Notes: generated by a model not told the origin, from the sequence alone. 64,000 bases of DNA from Deltaproteobacteria bacterium (GCA_020850995.1 JADZDP010000078.1:1-64000), one strand, 5' to 3'. Numbered from the stretch's first letter, positions 9,349 to 18,377 are shown. Program-made: numbers and translations.

Positions 9349-10929
9349 ATGACCTCGCCCGCCTCCCACCCCGCCACCAGCCACCCCCCTGCACTCGACG
9401 AGCATTCGCTCCCAGAGCGCCTCAACATCGCCGAGCTCTTGCTCGACGCGCGCGTGCGCGAGGGGCGCGGTGAACGGCCAGCGATCCGCACCGACGCCGG
9501 CACCTTGACCTACCGGGAGGTGCAGGAGCTGGCCGAGCGCTGGGGCCGCCTCCTCGCGGAAGCGGGGGTTGGATGCGAGCAGCGCGTCCTCGTTGCGCTG
9601 CCAGACGGGCCCGACTTCGTGGCCGCGCTCTTTGGCACCCTCAAGCTCGGCGCCGTGGTGGTGATGGTGAACCCCGGCCTGCCGGCCGCGGACCTGGCGT
9701 GGTTCCTCGAGTACTCACGGGCGCGGGCAGTGGTGAGCTCGGCAGCGACGGCGCCCGCGTTCCGGACGGCGCTCGACCTCGCCGCAGCTCGACTGCCCCA
9801 CGCGCCGGCCCTGGTGGTTGCCGACGACAACGCCGTGCGCGCGCGTCTCGCGGCGACCCCCGCCGGCCTGGCCACCTTCGCCACCCATCGTGACGACGTG
9901 GCCATGTGGCTCTTCTCCGGTGGCACCACGGGCAGGCCGAAGGGCGTCCTGCAATCTCACGGTGCCTTCGCGAACACCACGCGTCGCTATGGGCAGGAGG
10001 TGCTCGGCCTGCGTGAGGACGACCTCACGCTGGCCGTGCCCAAGCTCTATTTCGGCTACGCCACCGGCGCGAACTTGTTTTTCCCCTTCTCGGTGGGCGC
10101 GTGCACGGCGCTCTTCGCCGAGCCCGCCACCGCAGAGAGCGTGGTGGAGCGCATCCGTCGCTTCCGGCCCACGGTCCTCATCAACGTGCCCGCCATGATC
10201 CACAAGCTCGCCCTGCACCCCACGGCGACGCGCGAGGACCTGGCCTCGCTGCGCTTGGTGACGTCGGCGGGCGAGGCGCTGCCGGTGGAGCTCTATGAAC
10301 GCTGGCGTGCGCGCTTCGGCGTGGACCTCCTCGATGGCCTGGGCACGGCGGAGATGTGGCACGTCTTCATCTCGAACCGACCGGGCGCCGTGCGGCCGGG
10401 CACGCTTGGTCAGGTGGTGCCCGGCTTCGAGGTGCGGGTGTGCGACGAGGAGGGTCACGAGCTGCCGCGCGGCGAGACCGGTTGGCTGTGGGTGCGCGGC
10501 GCGTCGCGGGCGCAGGGGTACTGGCAGCAGCTACCGCGCACCATGCAGGCCTTCCGCGGCGAGTGGTACGTGTCTGGCGACCTCATCAGCATGGACGCCG
10601 AGGGCTACGTCACCTACTGCGGCCGCGGCGATGAGCTGCTCAAGATCTCCGGTAAGTGGCTGGCCCCTGCCGAGGTGGAGGGCTGCCTGCTGCTGCACGA
10701 GGCGGTGGCCGAGGCGGCGGTGGTTGGCCGCGTCGACGCGAGCGGCCTGACCAAGCCGGTGGCCTTCGTGGTGGCGCGCGCGCGGCGCGTTGGGCTCGAG
10801 GCCGAGCTGCAGGAGTTCGTGCGCGCGCGGCTCGAGCCCTTCAAGGCCCCTCGCGTGGTCACGCTGGTCGACGCGCTGCCACGCACGCACCTCGGCAAGG
10901 TGGATCGCGCGCGTTTGCGCAGCTCGTAG
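9349..10929 (+). CDS. Benzoate/2-aminobenzoate-CoA ligase (AMP-forming)
   Basis: Acyl-adenylate enzyme of 526 residues. The P-loop LFSGGTTGRPKGV lies near residue 190, KLYFGYATGANLFFPFSVGA is characteristic of the benzoate-CoA ligase group, GLGTAEMWH is the adenine-binding motif, SGDLISMDAEGYVTYCGRGD leads to the hinge, and the catalytic lysine lies in THLGKVDRAR at the end. It would activate anthranilate with CoA and ATP, the entry step for the monooxygenase/reductase encoded divergently. ATG 9349 is the first sensible start, giving an N terminus rich in Pro and His before the conserved LNIAELLLDA. Benzoate or hydroxybenzoate as substrate cannot be excluded. Confidence 0.9.
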   Translation: MTSPASHPATSHPPALDEHSLPERLNIAELLLDARVREGRGERPAIRTDAGTLTYREVQELAERWGRLLAEAGVGCEQRVLVALPDGPDFVAALFGTLKLGAVVVMVNPGLPAADLAWFLEYSRARAVVSSAATAPAFRTALDLAAARLPHAPALVVADDNAVRARLAATPAGLATFATHRDDVAMWLFSGGTTGRPKGVLQSHGAFANTTRRYGQEVLGLREDDLTLAVPKLYFGYATGANLFFPFSVGACTALFAEPATAESVVERIRRFRPTVLINVPAMIHKLALHPTATREDLASLRLVTSAGEALPVELYERWRARFGVDLLDGLGTAEMWHVFISNRPGAVRPGTLGQVVPGFEVRVCDEEGHELPRGETGWLWVRGASRAQGYWQQLPRTMQAFRGEWYVSGDLISMDAEGYVTYCGRGDELLKISGKWLAPAEVEGCLLLHEAVAEAAVVGRVDASGLTKPVAFVVARARRVGLEAELQEFVRARLEPFKAPRVVTLVDALPRTHLGKVDRARLRSS

Positions 10930-11060
10930 CGGCTCGCTGCACGACCATCTGCGGCCGGGCGCGCGCCCACGCGCTGTTCGTAGAGCTTGGGGCTCGATGG
11001 GCCGCCATGAACGACGAGGGTGTCGGCGGTGCCGAGAGCCGACCTGGCCCTCGGCGAGCG

Positions 11061-11837
11061 CTACTCGCCGACGATGAACGAGGGCAGGCTCAGCTTGCCT
11101 TTGGCCGCCTCGGCCTTGTCGCGCTCCGCGAACGAGCCCACCCGTACGCGGTACACCGTGCGTCCACCCACCTCGCCCACGACGACACGGGCGTTGAGCC
11201 CTTGCCCCGCGAGCTTGTCCGCGAGCGCGTCTGCCGCGCCGCGCTCGGGGAGGGACGCCACCTGCAGCGCGAAGGTCTTCGGCTTTTGCGCCGGCGGCGT
11301 CGCTGCCGCGGGGGGGGCGCCGCCGAGGACCTTGGCCAGCGTGGCCTGGATGCTCGGACGCTCCTTGCTGTCGCTGTGCGCGGGCTCAGCTTCGGCCTCG
11401 AGCGGCTTGGCCAGGGCGGCCGCGTCCTCCTCTGGCCGCTCGGCCTTGGGCCGCTCGGCTTGGGGCTGCTTGACCGGCGCTGCGGTGGGCGCGGGCGTGA
11501 GGCTCACGGCCTTCTCTTGGGCGGGTGGAGCGCTCGCGGGCTTGTCGACGAGAACCGCGGCGGGTTTGGCGCTGGCCTCGGGCTCCGGCGCGAGCAGCTC
11601 CGCGGGGTAGGCCAGCCGCAGCTCGCCCTGGCGCTGCGCGAGCTGCTCGGCGCGGGCGCGGGCGGCCACCAACGGGTCCTGTCCGGCGGGGCTGGCGCCA
11701 CGCGCCTCGCCGATCCCCCCAGCGAGCAAGCCGAGCCCGAAGGTGCCACCGAGCGCGGCGGCGGCGAGCACCGAGCGCGGCCAGGTGGTGCTCGCGCTGA
11801 TCAGCGTGCGGCGGGCGCGGTCGAACTCTTCTCTCAC
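11061..11837 (-). CDS. SPOR-domain membrane protein
   Basis: 258 residues: a short cytoplasmic N terminus, one membrane helix at about residues 20-42, a long Ala/Pro/Glu/Lys-rich periplasmic linker, and a C-terminal SPOR domain (about 185-255, FALQVASLPERGAADALADKL and YRVRVGSFAERDKAEA). SPOR domains bind denuded peptidoglycan glycans at division sites, so a septal or envelope role is likely. GTG 11837 lies 13 bp after the argS stop on the same strand, implying one transcript. The partner function is not evident from sequence. Confidence 0.85.
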   Translation of the reverse strand: MREEFDRARRTLISASTTWPRSVLAAAALGGTFGLGLLAGGIGEARGASPAGQDPLVAARARAEQLAQRQGELRLAYPAELLAPEPEASAKPAAVLVDKPASAPPAQEKAVSLTPAPTAAPVKQPQAERPKAERPEEDAAALAKPLEAEAEPAHSDSKERPSIQATLAKVLGGAPPAAATPPAQKPKTFALQVASLPERGAADALADKLAGQGLNARVVVGEVGGRTVYRVRVGSFAERDKAEAAKGKLSLPSFIVGE

Positions 11838-11850
11838 GCAGGGCGCTCCT

Positions 11851-13632
11851 TCATTCGTCGTCGTCGGTGGCGCGGCTCATGCTCTCGGGCGCGTCGATGC
11901 CCAGGATGGCGAACGCGCTCTTGAGGGTCTGTTTGAGGGCGGCGATCAGGTACAGGCGCGCCTGGGTCTTTTCGCGGTCGTCGGAGACGACGGGGTCGCT
12001 GCGGTACTTGGTGTAGTAGGAGTGGAGCTCCGCGATCAGCTCCTGGCAGAAGTAGAGCACGCGGTGCGGCTCGAGCGCCTCGGCGGCGCCGCTGACGACG
12101 TCGGGGAGCGCGCTCAGCCGCTTGAGGATCGACTTCTCCTCGGGGAGCACCAGGCGCGCCACGTGCGCGTCGGTGATGGCGGCGACGCCCGCGAAGGGCT
12201 GCCCCTTGTCGGCGGCGAAGCGCAGGATCGACGCGCAGCGCGCGTGACCGTACTGGAAGTAGAAGACCGGGTTGTCCTTCGACTGCTTCTCGACGAGGGC
12301 CAGATCGAAGTCGAGCTGCGCGTTGGCCGTCTTCGACAGGAAGATGAAGCGGCAGGGGTCGGCGCCGGCCTCCTCGATGAGGTCGTCGAGCTCGAACACC
12401 GTGCCCTTGCGCTTGCTGACCTTGACCTCTTGGCCGTCGCGCGTGATGCGCACCATCTGGACCAGCAGGAACTCGAGCTTCTTGAGGTCGACGCCGAGGA
12501 GCTCGACGCCGGCCTTGATGCGCGGCACGTGCCCCGAGTGGTCGGCGCCGAACACGTCGATGATGCGGTCGAAGCCGCGGTCGAACTTGTCCTTGTGGTA
12601 GGCGAGATCGGCCGTGAGATACACGGGCGTGCCGTCGCGCCGCAGGATGATGCGGTCCTCGTCGTCGCCGTGGCGGGAGGTGATGAGGAAGGTGCCGCCG
12701 AGCTGACGGTCGGCGAACTGCGCGGCCTTGCTGTCTTCGCGGCGCACCTTCTCCTCGGTGCCTTGGGCGCGGTCGGCGTCGTAGGTGACGCCGCGCGCCT
12801 GGTAGTGCCGTGCCACGCCGAGCACCTTGCCGCCCTGATGCAGCGCCGCCTCCGACGAGAACACGTCGTGACGAATGTGCGCGTGCGCCAACGAGACCTT
12901 GATCGCGGCCATGTTCTCGTCGATGGCGAGCTGCATGCACACGGGCAACCATTGATCGGCCGCCGCGCGCAGCCACCGGTCGCCGTCTCTGTCCTTGAGC
13001 TTCTGCGCGATATCGACGACGTACTGCGCTGGGTACTCGCCCTCGGCCAAGGGTGCCTCGATGCCGAACAGCTGCTGGTAGCGCTTGTGCACGGTGCGCC
13101 CGAGCGTCTCCACCTGCTTGCCAAAGTCGTTGATGTAGAACTCGCGCGTGACGTCGTGGCCGGCGGCCTCGAGCAGCCGCGCCACGCCGTCGCCCAAGAA
13201 GGCACCGCGCGCGTGGCCGATGTGGATGGGGCCCGTGGGGTTGGCCGAGACGAATTCGACGAGCACGCGCTTGCCGGTGGAGGCGCGCGGGCGCCGGCCC
13301 CACCCCTCACCCGCCTGCAGGGCGCGCAGCCCCAGGCGCTGCACCACCAGGTCCCGGAGCGTGAGGTTGAGGAAGCCTGGCCCGGCGACCTCCACCTTGG
13401 CGACCACACCGTCGTGGTCGACCAGCCCGGCCACGATCGCCTCGGCGATCTTGCGCGGCGGCAGGCCCTCGGCCTTGGCCATGACCATGGCGACGTTGCA
13501 CGACAGGTCGCCGTGCGTTGGGTTCTTCGGTGGCTCTACGACGTACTCGGGGCGCGCTTGCAGCTTGAGCGCGCCCTGCTCCTTGAGGGCGTTGAGCGTC
13601 GCGTCGACGATGGCAGCAACGAGGGTCCGCAT
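11851..13632 (-). CDS. argS: Arginyl-tRNA synthetase
   Basis: Class I synthetase, 593 residues. The N-terminal additional domain includes NPTHGDLSCNVAM. The catalytic core has NPTGPIHIGHARGAFLGD (HIGH motif) and the degenerate KMSKS loop VKVSKRKGTVFELDDLIEE that is usual in ArgRS lineages with a non-canonical lysine. The C-terminal DALR anticodon domain ends AILGIDAPESMSRA, with a five-residue acidic tail. Charges tRNA-Arg in the cytosol. ATG 13632 is the natural start. Followed by the SPOR gene on the same strand. Confidence 0.98.
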   Translation of the reverse strand: MRTLVAAIVDATLNALKEQGALKLQARPEYVVEPPKNPTHGDLSCNVAMVMAKAEGLPPRKIAEAIVAGLVDHDGVVAKVEVAGPGFLNLTLRDLVVQRLGLRALQAGEGWGRRPRASTGKRVLVEFVSANPTGPIHIGHARGAFLGDGVARLLEAAGHDVTREFYINDFGKQVETLGRTVHKRYQQLFGIEAPLAEGEYPAQYVVDIAQKLKDRDGDRWLRAAADQWLPVCMQLAIDENMAAIKVSLAHAHIRHDVFSSEAALHQGGKVLGVARHYQARGVTYDADRAQGTEEKVRREDSKAAQFADRQLGGTFLITSRHGDDEDRIILRRDGTPVYLTADLAYHKDKFDRGFDRIIDVFGADHSGHVPRIKAGVELLGVDLKKLEFLLVQMVRITRDGQEVKVSKRKGTVFELDDLIEEAGADPCRFIFLSKTANAQLDFDLALVEKQSKDNPVFYFQYGHARCASILRFAADKGQPFAGVAAITDAHVARLVLPEEKSILKRLSALPDVVSGAAEALEPHRVLYFCQELIAELHSYYTKYRSDPVVSDDREKTQARLYLIAALKQTLKSAFAILGIDAPESMSRATDDDE

Positions 13633-13811
13633 GGCTCCGACTGGCTCCTTGGAGCGCCAGCGGTTCCAGCATGGAGGCGGCGCGCCGACCTTTCCAATTT
13701 TTCGCCGCCCTCGGGCGTCGAGCCTTCGTCGACCGGGGCGCAGGCCTTTGCGGTACCGGCTGGAAGCCTCGGGGGCAACGTGTCATGGCGCGCCCACCCC
13801 GGGAGGACCCC

Positions 13812-14591
13812 ATGCCGAGCCGCCGCCTCGATGACGACGTCGCCTACGTGACCGGAGCCTCGTCGGGCATCGGGCTCGCGGTGTCGCTCGAGCTGGCGCG
13901 CGCCGGCGCGGCGCTGGCGTTGGGCGCACGCCGCGAGGCCAGGCTCGCCGAAGCGGCCGAGCGCCTGCGCGCCGAGGTGCCGGGTGCCCGCGTGTTCACC
14001 CACCCGCTCGACGTCAACGATGCCGGGAGCCGCGCGTCGTGGATCGCGGCCGCCGAGGCCGCGGCTGGTCCCTGTAGCATCCTCGTGCACAACGCCGGGC
14101 TCGCGCTCGGTCGCCGCGCCGTCGCCGACGAGGACCTGCGCGAGGCCGACACCATGCTCGACACCAACGTGCGCAGCGTGATCGCGCTCTCTCGCGCGCT
14201 CCTGCCCGGCATGATCGCGAGGAACAAGGGTGATGTGGTGCTCATCGGCTCGGTGGCGGGCAGCGAGCCCTATGCGCTGGGTGCCGCCTACTGCGCGTCG
14301 AAGGCCGCGGTGCAAGCCTTCGGGCGCGCGCTGCGCGCCGAGCTGCTCGGCAAAGATCTGCGCGTGCTCACCTTCGATCCCGGCCTGGTCAACACCGAGT
14401 TCTCCTTGGTGCGCTTCGCCGGCGAGCGCGGCGCCGCGGACAAGGTCTACGCCGGCATGCGCCCCCTGTCCGCCGCTGACGTCGCCGAGTGCGTGGCCTT
14501 CGCCCTCACCCGGCCGCGGCACGTCAGCATCGATCGCATGCTGATCCTCGCCACCGATCAGCTCGGCACCCAGGCCGTGCACCGTCGTTGA
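13812..14591 (+). CDS. Short-chain dehydrogenase/reductase, YdfG-like
   Basis: Classical SDR of 259 residues: TGASSGIG cofactor loop, HNAGLALG, catalytic Ser in IGSVAGSEP and YCASK for Tyr/Lys, and a C-terminal RPRHVSIDRMLILATDQ segment that resembles the YdfG (3-hydroxy acid dehydrogenase) group. The substrate is unknown; a small hydroxy acid is a guess from that resemblance. I chose ATG 13812 because GGGAGGA stands 4 bp upstream; an in-frame ATG at 13785 exists but lacks such a site. It is transcribed away from argS, from a 179-bp gap with one AT-rich patch and no readable promoter. Confidence 0.8.
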   Translation: MPSRRLDDDVAYVTGASSGIGLAVSLELARAGAALALGARREARLAEAAERLRAEVPGARVFTHPLDVNDAGSRASWIAAAEAAAGPCSILVHNAGLALGRRAVADEDLREADTMLDTNVRSVIALSRALLPGMIARNKGDVVLIGSVAGSEPYALGAAYCASKAAVQAFGRALRAELLGKDLRVLTFDPGLVNTEFSLVRFAGERGAADKVYAGMRPLSAADVAECVAFALTRPRHVSIDRMLILATDQLGTQAVHRR

Positions 14592-14605
14592 CCCGCGCTC
14601 GTCGC

Positions 14606-15448
14606 CTACTGCCGCTTGAGCAGCTTGACGTCGATCTCGGACAAGCGCGCTCGGTCGTAGGGGTCGGCGAGGCTCGGCGCCCACGCGGCGAGCGCCGAGC
14701 GCGGCAGGACGTCGTCGCCACCGACCAGGATCTCGTTGAGCCCCCGCGGCGGCGTCACCACGCGCGAGACCGGGAACGCGTCGGCGAAGGCCTTGCGCGA
14801 GGCCACGCGCACGCTCTTGTGCTCGCCCGCGTCGGTGATCAGGTTGGCCACGAACAGCCCACCAGGTGCCACGCGCGCCCGCAGCAGCTTGAGGGTCTCG
14901 CCTTGGGGGACGCGCGTGCGCACCACGTCGTCGGGGCCGGTGAGGAACAGGTCGTCGAGCACCACGTCGAAGCGCTCGGTGGTGCGCGCCAGGTACCCGT
15001 AGGCGTCCTCGATGTGGATCTCGACCCGCTGCTCGTCGAGCGCCATGTAGGTGCGCGCCAGCTCGATGACCCCGGCGTCGATCTCCACGCCCACCAGGCG
15101 CACCTCGGGCAGCAGGGCGCGCAGCTGGCGCGTCACCGTGCCGCCGCCGAGGCCCAGCAGCAGCACCGATGTCGGCGGGCCCCCGGCGCGCAAGAGCGCC
15201 GCCGCCGCCAGCGCGTCCCACGAGTACCCGGTGAAGGCGTGGCGCGGGTGCCAAGTGGCGAAGGTGGCGCCCTCCACCTCGAGGTCCACGCGATCGCCGG
15301 CGCGGCGCACCGCCACGGTGTTGAACTGCGTGGTCAACGATGCCACGGGGACGCTGTCGCGGGTGAGGCGCGAGGCTTGGGTGAGGCTCGTGTCGGGGGC
15401 TGCGGCCAAGGGGTTTCCAGGTTCGGGCGAGAGTGTACTCGAGGGCAA
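14606..15448 (-). CDS. Spermidine-synthase-fold methyltransferase-like protein
   Basis: Up to 280 residues with the Rossmann core of the SpeE family: LLLGLGGGTVTRQLRALLPEV, then VGVEIDAGVIELARTYM, then FDVVLDDLF. No aminopropyltransferase gatekeeper pattern could be identified, and such proteins in bacteria are often orphan methyltransferases, so the reaction is unknown. The start is uncertain: TTG at 15448 is the longest possibility and lies only 6 bp from the divergent purC ATG; GTG at 15346 (247 residues, starting VASLTTQFNTVAV) is an attractive alternative that leaves room for promoters. Confidence 0.7.
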   Translation of the reverse strand: MPSSTLSPEPGNPLAAAPDTSLTQASRLTRDSVPVASLTTQFNTVAVRRAGDRVDLEVEGATFATWHPRHAFTGYSWDALAAAALLRAGGPPTSVLLLGLGGGTVTRQLRALLPEVRLVGVEIDAGVIELARTYMALDEQRVEIHIEDAYGYLARTTERFDVVLDDLFLTGPDDVVRTRVPQGETLKLLRARVAPGGLFVANLITDAGEHKSVRVASRKAFADAFPVSRVVTPPRGLNEILVGGDDVLPRSALAAWAPSLADPYDRARLSEIDVKLLKRQ

Positions 15449-15454
15449 CCACGC

Positions 15455-16423
15455 ATGGCGGCGAATCGACAGACCCTACGCGACGCGCTCCACCACACCC
15501 TCACCGGGGTCGACGACCCTGCCCCGGGCTACCGCGGCAAGGTGCGCGACGTCTTCGCGCGCGGCGACGAGCTCTTGCTCGTCGCTACCGACCGCGTCAG
15601 CGCCTTCGACGTCGTGCTCGGCACCATCCCGCTCAAGGGGCAGCTCCTCACCGAGCAGGCGGCCTTCTGGCTCGAGAAGGCCAAGGACGTGATCGAGACG
15701 CACCTGCTCGATCGGCCCGATGCGCAGGCCATGCGCGTCAAGAAGACCCAAGCCATCCCTGTCGAGCTGGTGGTGCGCGGCTACCTCGCAGGGTCGCTCC
15801 TACGCGAGCCGCGAGAGACCCGCGGCCACGCCTATGGTGTGCTCATCGACCCCGCCCTGGCCGACCATGCCGCCTTCCCGGCGCCGCTGATCACGCCCAC
15901 CACCAAGGAGGCCGTGGGCGTGCACGACCAAGCGTGCTCGCTCGCCGAGATCGTCTCCTCGGGGCGCCTGCCGCAGCGCCACCTCGATCGTTGCGTGGAG
16001 GCCGCGCTGGCCCTGTTCCGCATGGGCCAGGCACATGCCGCCGCCCAGGGCCTCCTCCTCGTCGACACCAAGTACGAGATGGGCCTCATCGGCGACCGCG
16101 TGGTGCTCATCGACGAGATCCACACGGCCGATTCGTCGCGCTTCTGGGTGGCGGGTACCTACGCCGAGCGGCTGCGGGCCGGTCAGGCGCCGGACATGCT
16201 CGACAAGGAGCGCCTGCGCCGCTGGCTCATCAGCCGAGGCTTCTCCGGCCAAGGCGCGCCGCCGGCCCTCGATGACGACGTGCGCATCGACCTCGCGTTT
16301 CATTATTGGGAGCTCACCGAGCAGGTGATGGGCCGCTCGTTTTCGCCGGAATTGGGCGACGCCGCGCAGCGCGTGACTGGCGCCGTGCGCGCCTTCCTCG
16401 GTGACGCGCGCCGCGCCGGCTGA
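15455..16423 (+). CDS. purC: Phosphoribosylaminoimidazole-succinocarboxamide synthase
   Basis: Joins aspartate to CAIR in purine synthesis using ATP. The 322-residue protein is of the longer type: GYRGKVRDVFARGDELLLVATDRVSAFD at the N terminus (split as GKVRDVF and TDRVSAFD motifs), PVELVVRGYLAGS, and DTKYEMGLIGD with IDEIHTADSSRFW. All usual motifs are intact. ATG 15455 follows GAGGG at about 7 bp. The downstream DUF4388 gene starts 44 bp later, after a weak hairpin with a T-rich tail. Confidence 0.97.
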   Translation: MAANRQTLRDALHHTLTGVDDPAPGYRGKVRDVFARGDELLLVATDRVSAFDVVLGTIPLKGQLLTEQAAFWLEKAKDVIETHLLDRPDAQAMRVKKTQAIPVELVVRGYLAGSLLREPRETRGHAYGVLIDPALADHAAFPAPLITPTTKEAVGVHDQACSLAEIVSSGRLPQRHLDRCVEAALALFRMGQAHAAAQGLLLVDTKYEMGLIGDRVVLIDEIHTADSSRFWVAGTYAERLRAGQAPDMLDKERLRRWLISRGFSGQGAPPALDDDVRIDLAFHYWELTEQVMGRSFSPELGDAAQRVTGAVRAFLGDARRAG

Positions 16424-16431
16424 CAAGCCGA

Positions 16432-16452
16432 GACAGCGCCTGTCGTTCTTTT
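16432..16452 (+). terminator. Possible weak terminator after purC
   Basis: GACAG (16432-16436) pairs with CTGTC (16440-16444) over a 3-nt loop and is followed by GTTCTTTT. The 5-bp stem is short, so it may only attenuate read-through into the next gene 15 bp downstream. Confidence 0.3.
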
Positions 16453-16467
16453 GAGTTCCCGGCGCTC

Positions 16468-17781
16468 ATGCGAGACGCTCGGCTCGTGGCGCAGCCCACC
16501 CTCCTCGTCGACCGCTCCGGCGCCATCGTGCGCGTGGAAGCGGAGGCGCGCGAGCTGCTCAAGGCCCTGCCCGGCCGCTACCGCCTCCATCGCGCCGGTG
16601 GCGTGGTGCTGCTCGTCAGCGACGACAACGCGGGGACCGCGGCGCAGCCGGGCGAGACCGTGGCGCTGGCCGGCGACGTGGCGGCCATGCCCCTGCTCAA
16701 CCTCATGAACCTCCTCGGGCAGAGCCGCGAGACCGGCCGCGTGATGGTCAAGCACGGCGACGTGGAGCGCGTCATCCTGCTCAAGAACGGCGACGTCGCC
16801 AGCGTGGGCTCGAACCTGCCGCGCGATCGTATGGGCGAGTTCCTCATGCGCCTCGGCAAGATCGACGAGCGCCAACTGACCGCCGCCATGGAGCTGGCGC
16901 AGCTCTCGGGGCAGCGCATCGGGCAATGCTTGGTGCAGCTGAAGCTCTTGCAGCCACACGAGCTGTGGACCTGCATCCAAGAGCAGATGACCGAGATCTT
17001 CGCCGAGCTGTGCTCGTGGCAGGCGGGCTCGTTCGTGCTCTATCGCGTGCCCGCGGAGCATCCGTTCCCGCAGACACCTGCGCTCTCGATGCAGCATCTG
17101 CTCCTCGAGGCCGTGCGCCGCGCCGACGAGATGAGCGTGTTCCGCGAGCGCATCCCCAACGTGCAGGCGCGCCTGCGCCGCACCGCCAAGGAGGCCACTG
17201 AGCTCGAGGAGGAGGAGAACCGCATCACCTTCGAGTTCTTCGACGGCCAGGGTCAGATCGGCGCCACCGTGGCCGAGGTGGCGAGCTCGCTGCAAGTCGC
17301 CGAGTTCAACGCCACGCGCCTCTGCTACCAGCTGCTGCGCGCGGGGCTCATCGAGCTGGTCAAGGAGACGCGCCCGCCAGGCCCCCCGTTCATGCTCGCC
17401 GCCGCCGACCGCGAGCGCATCGAGATCTACAACCTCGCGTTCCGTGAGATCCGAGATGAGATGGTGCGCGCCGGCCACGGAGATGTGCTGGCGGACGGCG
17501 TCCGCAAGTACCTGGCCGACCCAAACGGCGCCTTCGCCGACCTGTTCCGCTACGTCGACGTCGACGACAGCGGCGCTCTGCTGGTGGATCCGCTGGTGAA
17601 CAACCTCGCCCAGTTGCACGGCATGGGCCTCGACCCGGCCACCGCGCTCAGCGACGCGCTCAACGAGCTCACCTTCTTCATGCTGTTTCAGTGCGGCGAG
17701 CTCTTGTCGCCCAAGGCCGACGAGAACTTGGGCCGCCGCGTGCGCCTCATCCACGCGTCCTTGCCGTCGGCGGCGCGTTAG
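16468..17781 (+). CDS. DUF4388 domain protein
   Basis: 437 residues, soluble, no signal peptide. From about residue 65 to 190 lies a DUF4388-type region (PLLNLMNLLGQSRETGRVMV, GDVASVGSNLPRDRMGEFL), a fold common in Myxococcota and often linked to signalling or polarity proteins. A helical Glu-rich segment (KEATELEEEENR) follows, then a winged-helix-like stretch (TVAEVASSLQVAEFNATRLCYQLLRAGLIELV split over about 265-300) and a helical C terminus. The function is unknown; the mix of DUF4388 and a possible DNA-binding wing suggests a regulatory role (inference). It is convergent with trmL. Confidence 0.8.
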   Translation: MRDARLVAQPTLLVDRSGAIVRVEAEARELLKALPGRYRLHRAGGVVLLVSDDNAGTAAQPGETVALAGDVAAMPLLNLMNLLGQSRETGRVMVKHGDVERVILLKNGDVASVGSNLPRDRMGEFLMRLGKIDERQLTAAMELAQLSGQRIGQCLVQLKLLQPHELWTCIQEQMTEIFAELCSWQAGSFVLYRVPAEHPFPQTPALSMQHLLLEAVRRADEMSVFRERIPNVQARLRRTAKEATELEEEENRITFEFFDGQGQIGATVAEVASSLQVAEFNATRLCYQLLRAGLIELVKETRPPGPPFMLAAADRERIEIYNLAFREIRDEMVRAGHGDVLADGVRKYLADPNGAFADLFRYVDVDDSGALLVDPLVNNLAQLHGMGLDPATALSDALNELTFFMLFQCGELLSPKADENLGRRVRLIHASLPSAAR

Positions 17782-17794
17782 CCAAGCGCTTGTC

Positions 17795-18256
17795 TCAGCC
17801 GCGCTGCTGGCGCATGGCTTCGAACACCACCACCGCCGCCACCTGCGCCAGGTTGAGCGATCGCCCCGCGACCATGGGCAGGGTCAGCACGCGATCGTCA
17901 ACGCGCGCCGGTGCGAGCACGGTGTCGTCGACGCTGCCGTTTTCGGGCCCGAGCACCACCACGCAGCCTTGCGGCAACGCCGCATCCCACGGCGCGCGCG
18001 CTGCTCCCACCTCGACCACGAAGGGCGCAGGCGCCAAGAGCGCCAGGCAGCGCGCCAGCGAGCGGTGGAAGTGCACGCGCGCGTGCACCCAATAGTCGAG
18101 CCCGGCGCGCCACAGCTCACGATCGCTCGGGCCGAGCGTGGCGCCGCACACGTGCAGCGCCGCGCCGCTAGCAGCCACCAAGCGCGCGCACGCGCCGATG
18201 TTGCCCGCGATGGCCGGGCGGTCGAGCACCACGTGCAGGAGCGGCTGGCCGTACAC
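17795..18256 (-). CDS. trmL: tRNA 2'-O-methyltransferase, SpoU/TrmL family
   Basis: SPOUT methyltransferase with the three SpoU motifs: RPAIAGNIGACARLVAAS (motif 1), VVVLGPENGSVDD (motif 2) and LPMVAGRSLNLAQVAAVV (motif 3, knotted SAM site). TrmL methylates the wobble ribose of certain tRNA-Leu. I chose GTG 18256, giving 153 residues, close to the 157 of the E. coli enzyme; a TTG at 18331 in frame would add 25 residues and would include one arm of a hairpin. Specificity for position 34 is assumed from size and similarity, not proven. Confidence 0.75.
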   Translation of the reverse strand: MYGQPLLHVVLDRPAIAGNIGACARLVAASGAALHVCGATLGPSDRELWRAGLDYWVHARVHFHRSLARCLALLAPAPFVVEVGAARAPWDAALPQGCVVVLGPENGSVDDTVLAPARVDDRVLTLPMVAGRSLNLAQVAAVVVFEAMRQQRG

Positions 18257-18301
18257 GCTAGCGCCCTGGATCCGAGGTGCTTTGATGAAGTCGCGCAGGC
18301 T

Positions 18302-18324
18302 TTTCGACGCAGCGTGCGTCGAAA
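18302..18324. promoter_or_regulatory. Perfect 10-bp inverted repeat between divergent genes
   Basis: TTTCGACGCA (18302-18311) and TGCGTCGAAA (18315-18324) are exact reverse complements around GCG. The palindrome lies in the gap between trmL (minus) and a lipoprotein gene (plus). Symmetry and place suggest an operator for a dimeric repressor or a transcript hairpin. No T-tract follows, so it is not a standard terminator. Confidence 0.55.
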
Positions 18325-18377
18325 GGGCCAAGCGAATTCGAGAAGAATCCTCGGTTCCAGGGCACTAGAGTTCCTCC

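Noticed and set aside
10957..10968. GGGCGCGCGCCC palindrome after the CoA ligase gene
   Set aside because: Self-complementary without a loop and without a T-run; expected by chance in GC-rich DNA.
11851..13632. Missing KMSKS motif in ArgRS as a sign of a pseudogene
   Set aside because: Many bacterial ArgRS have a degenerate loop; the remaining domains and length are normal.
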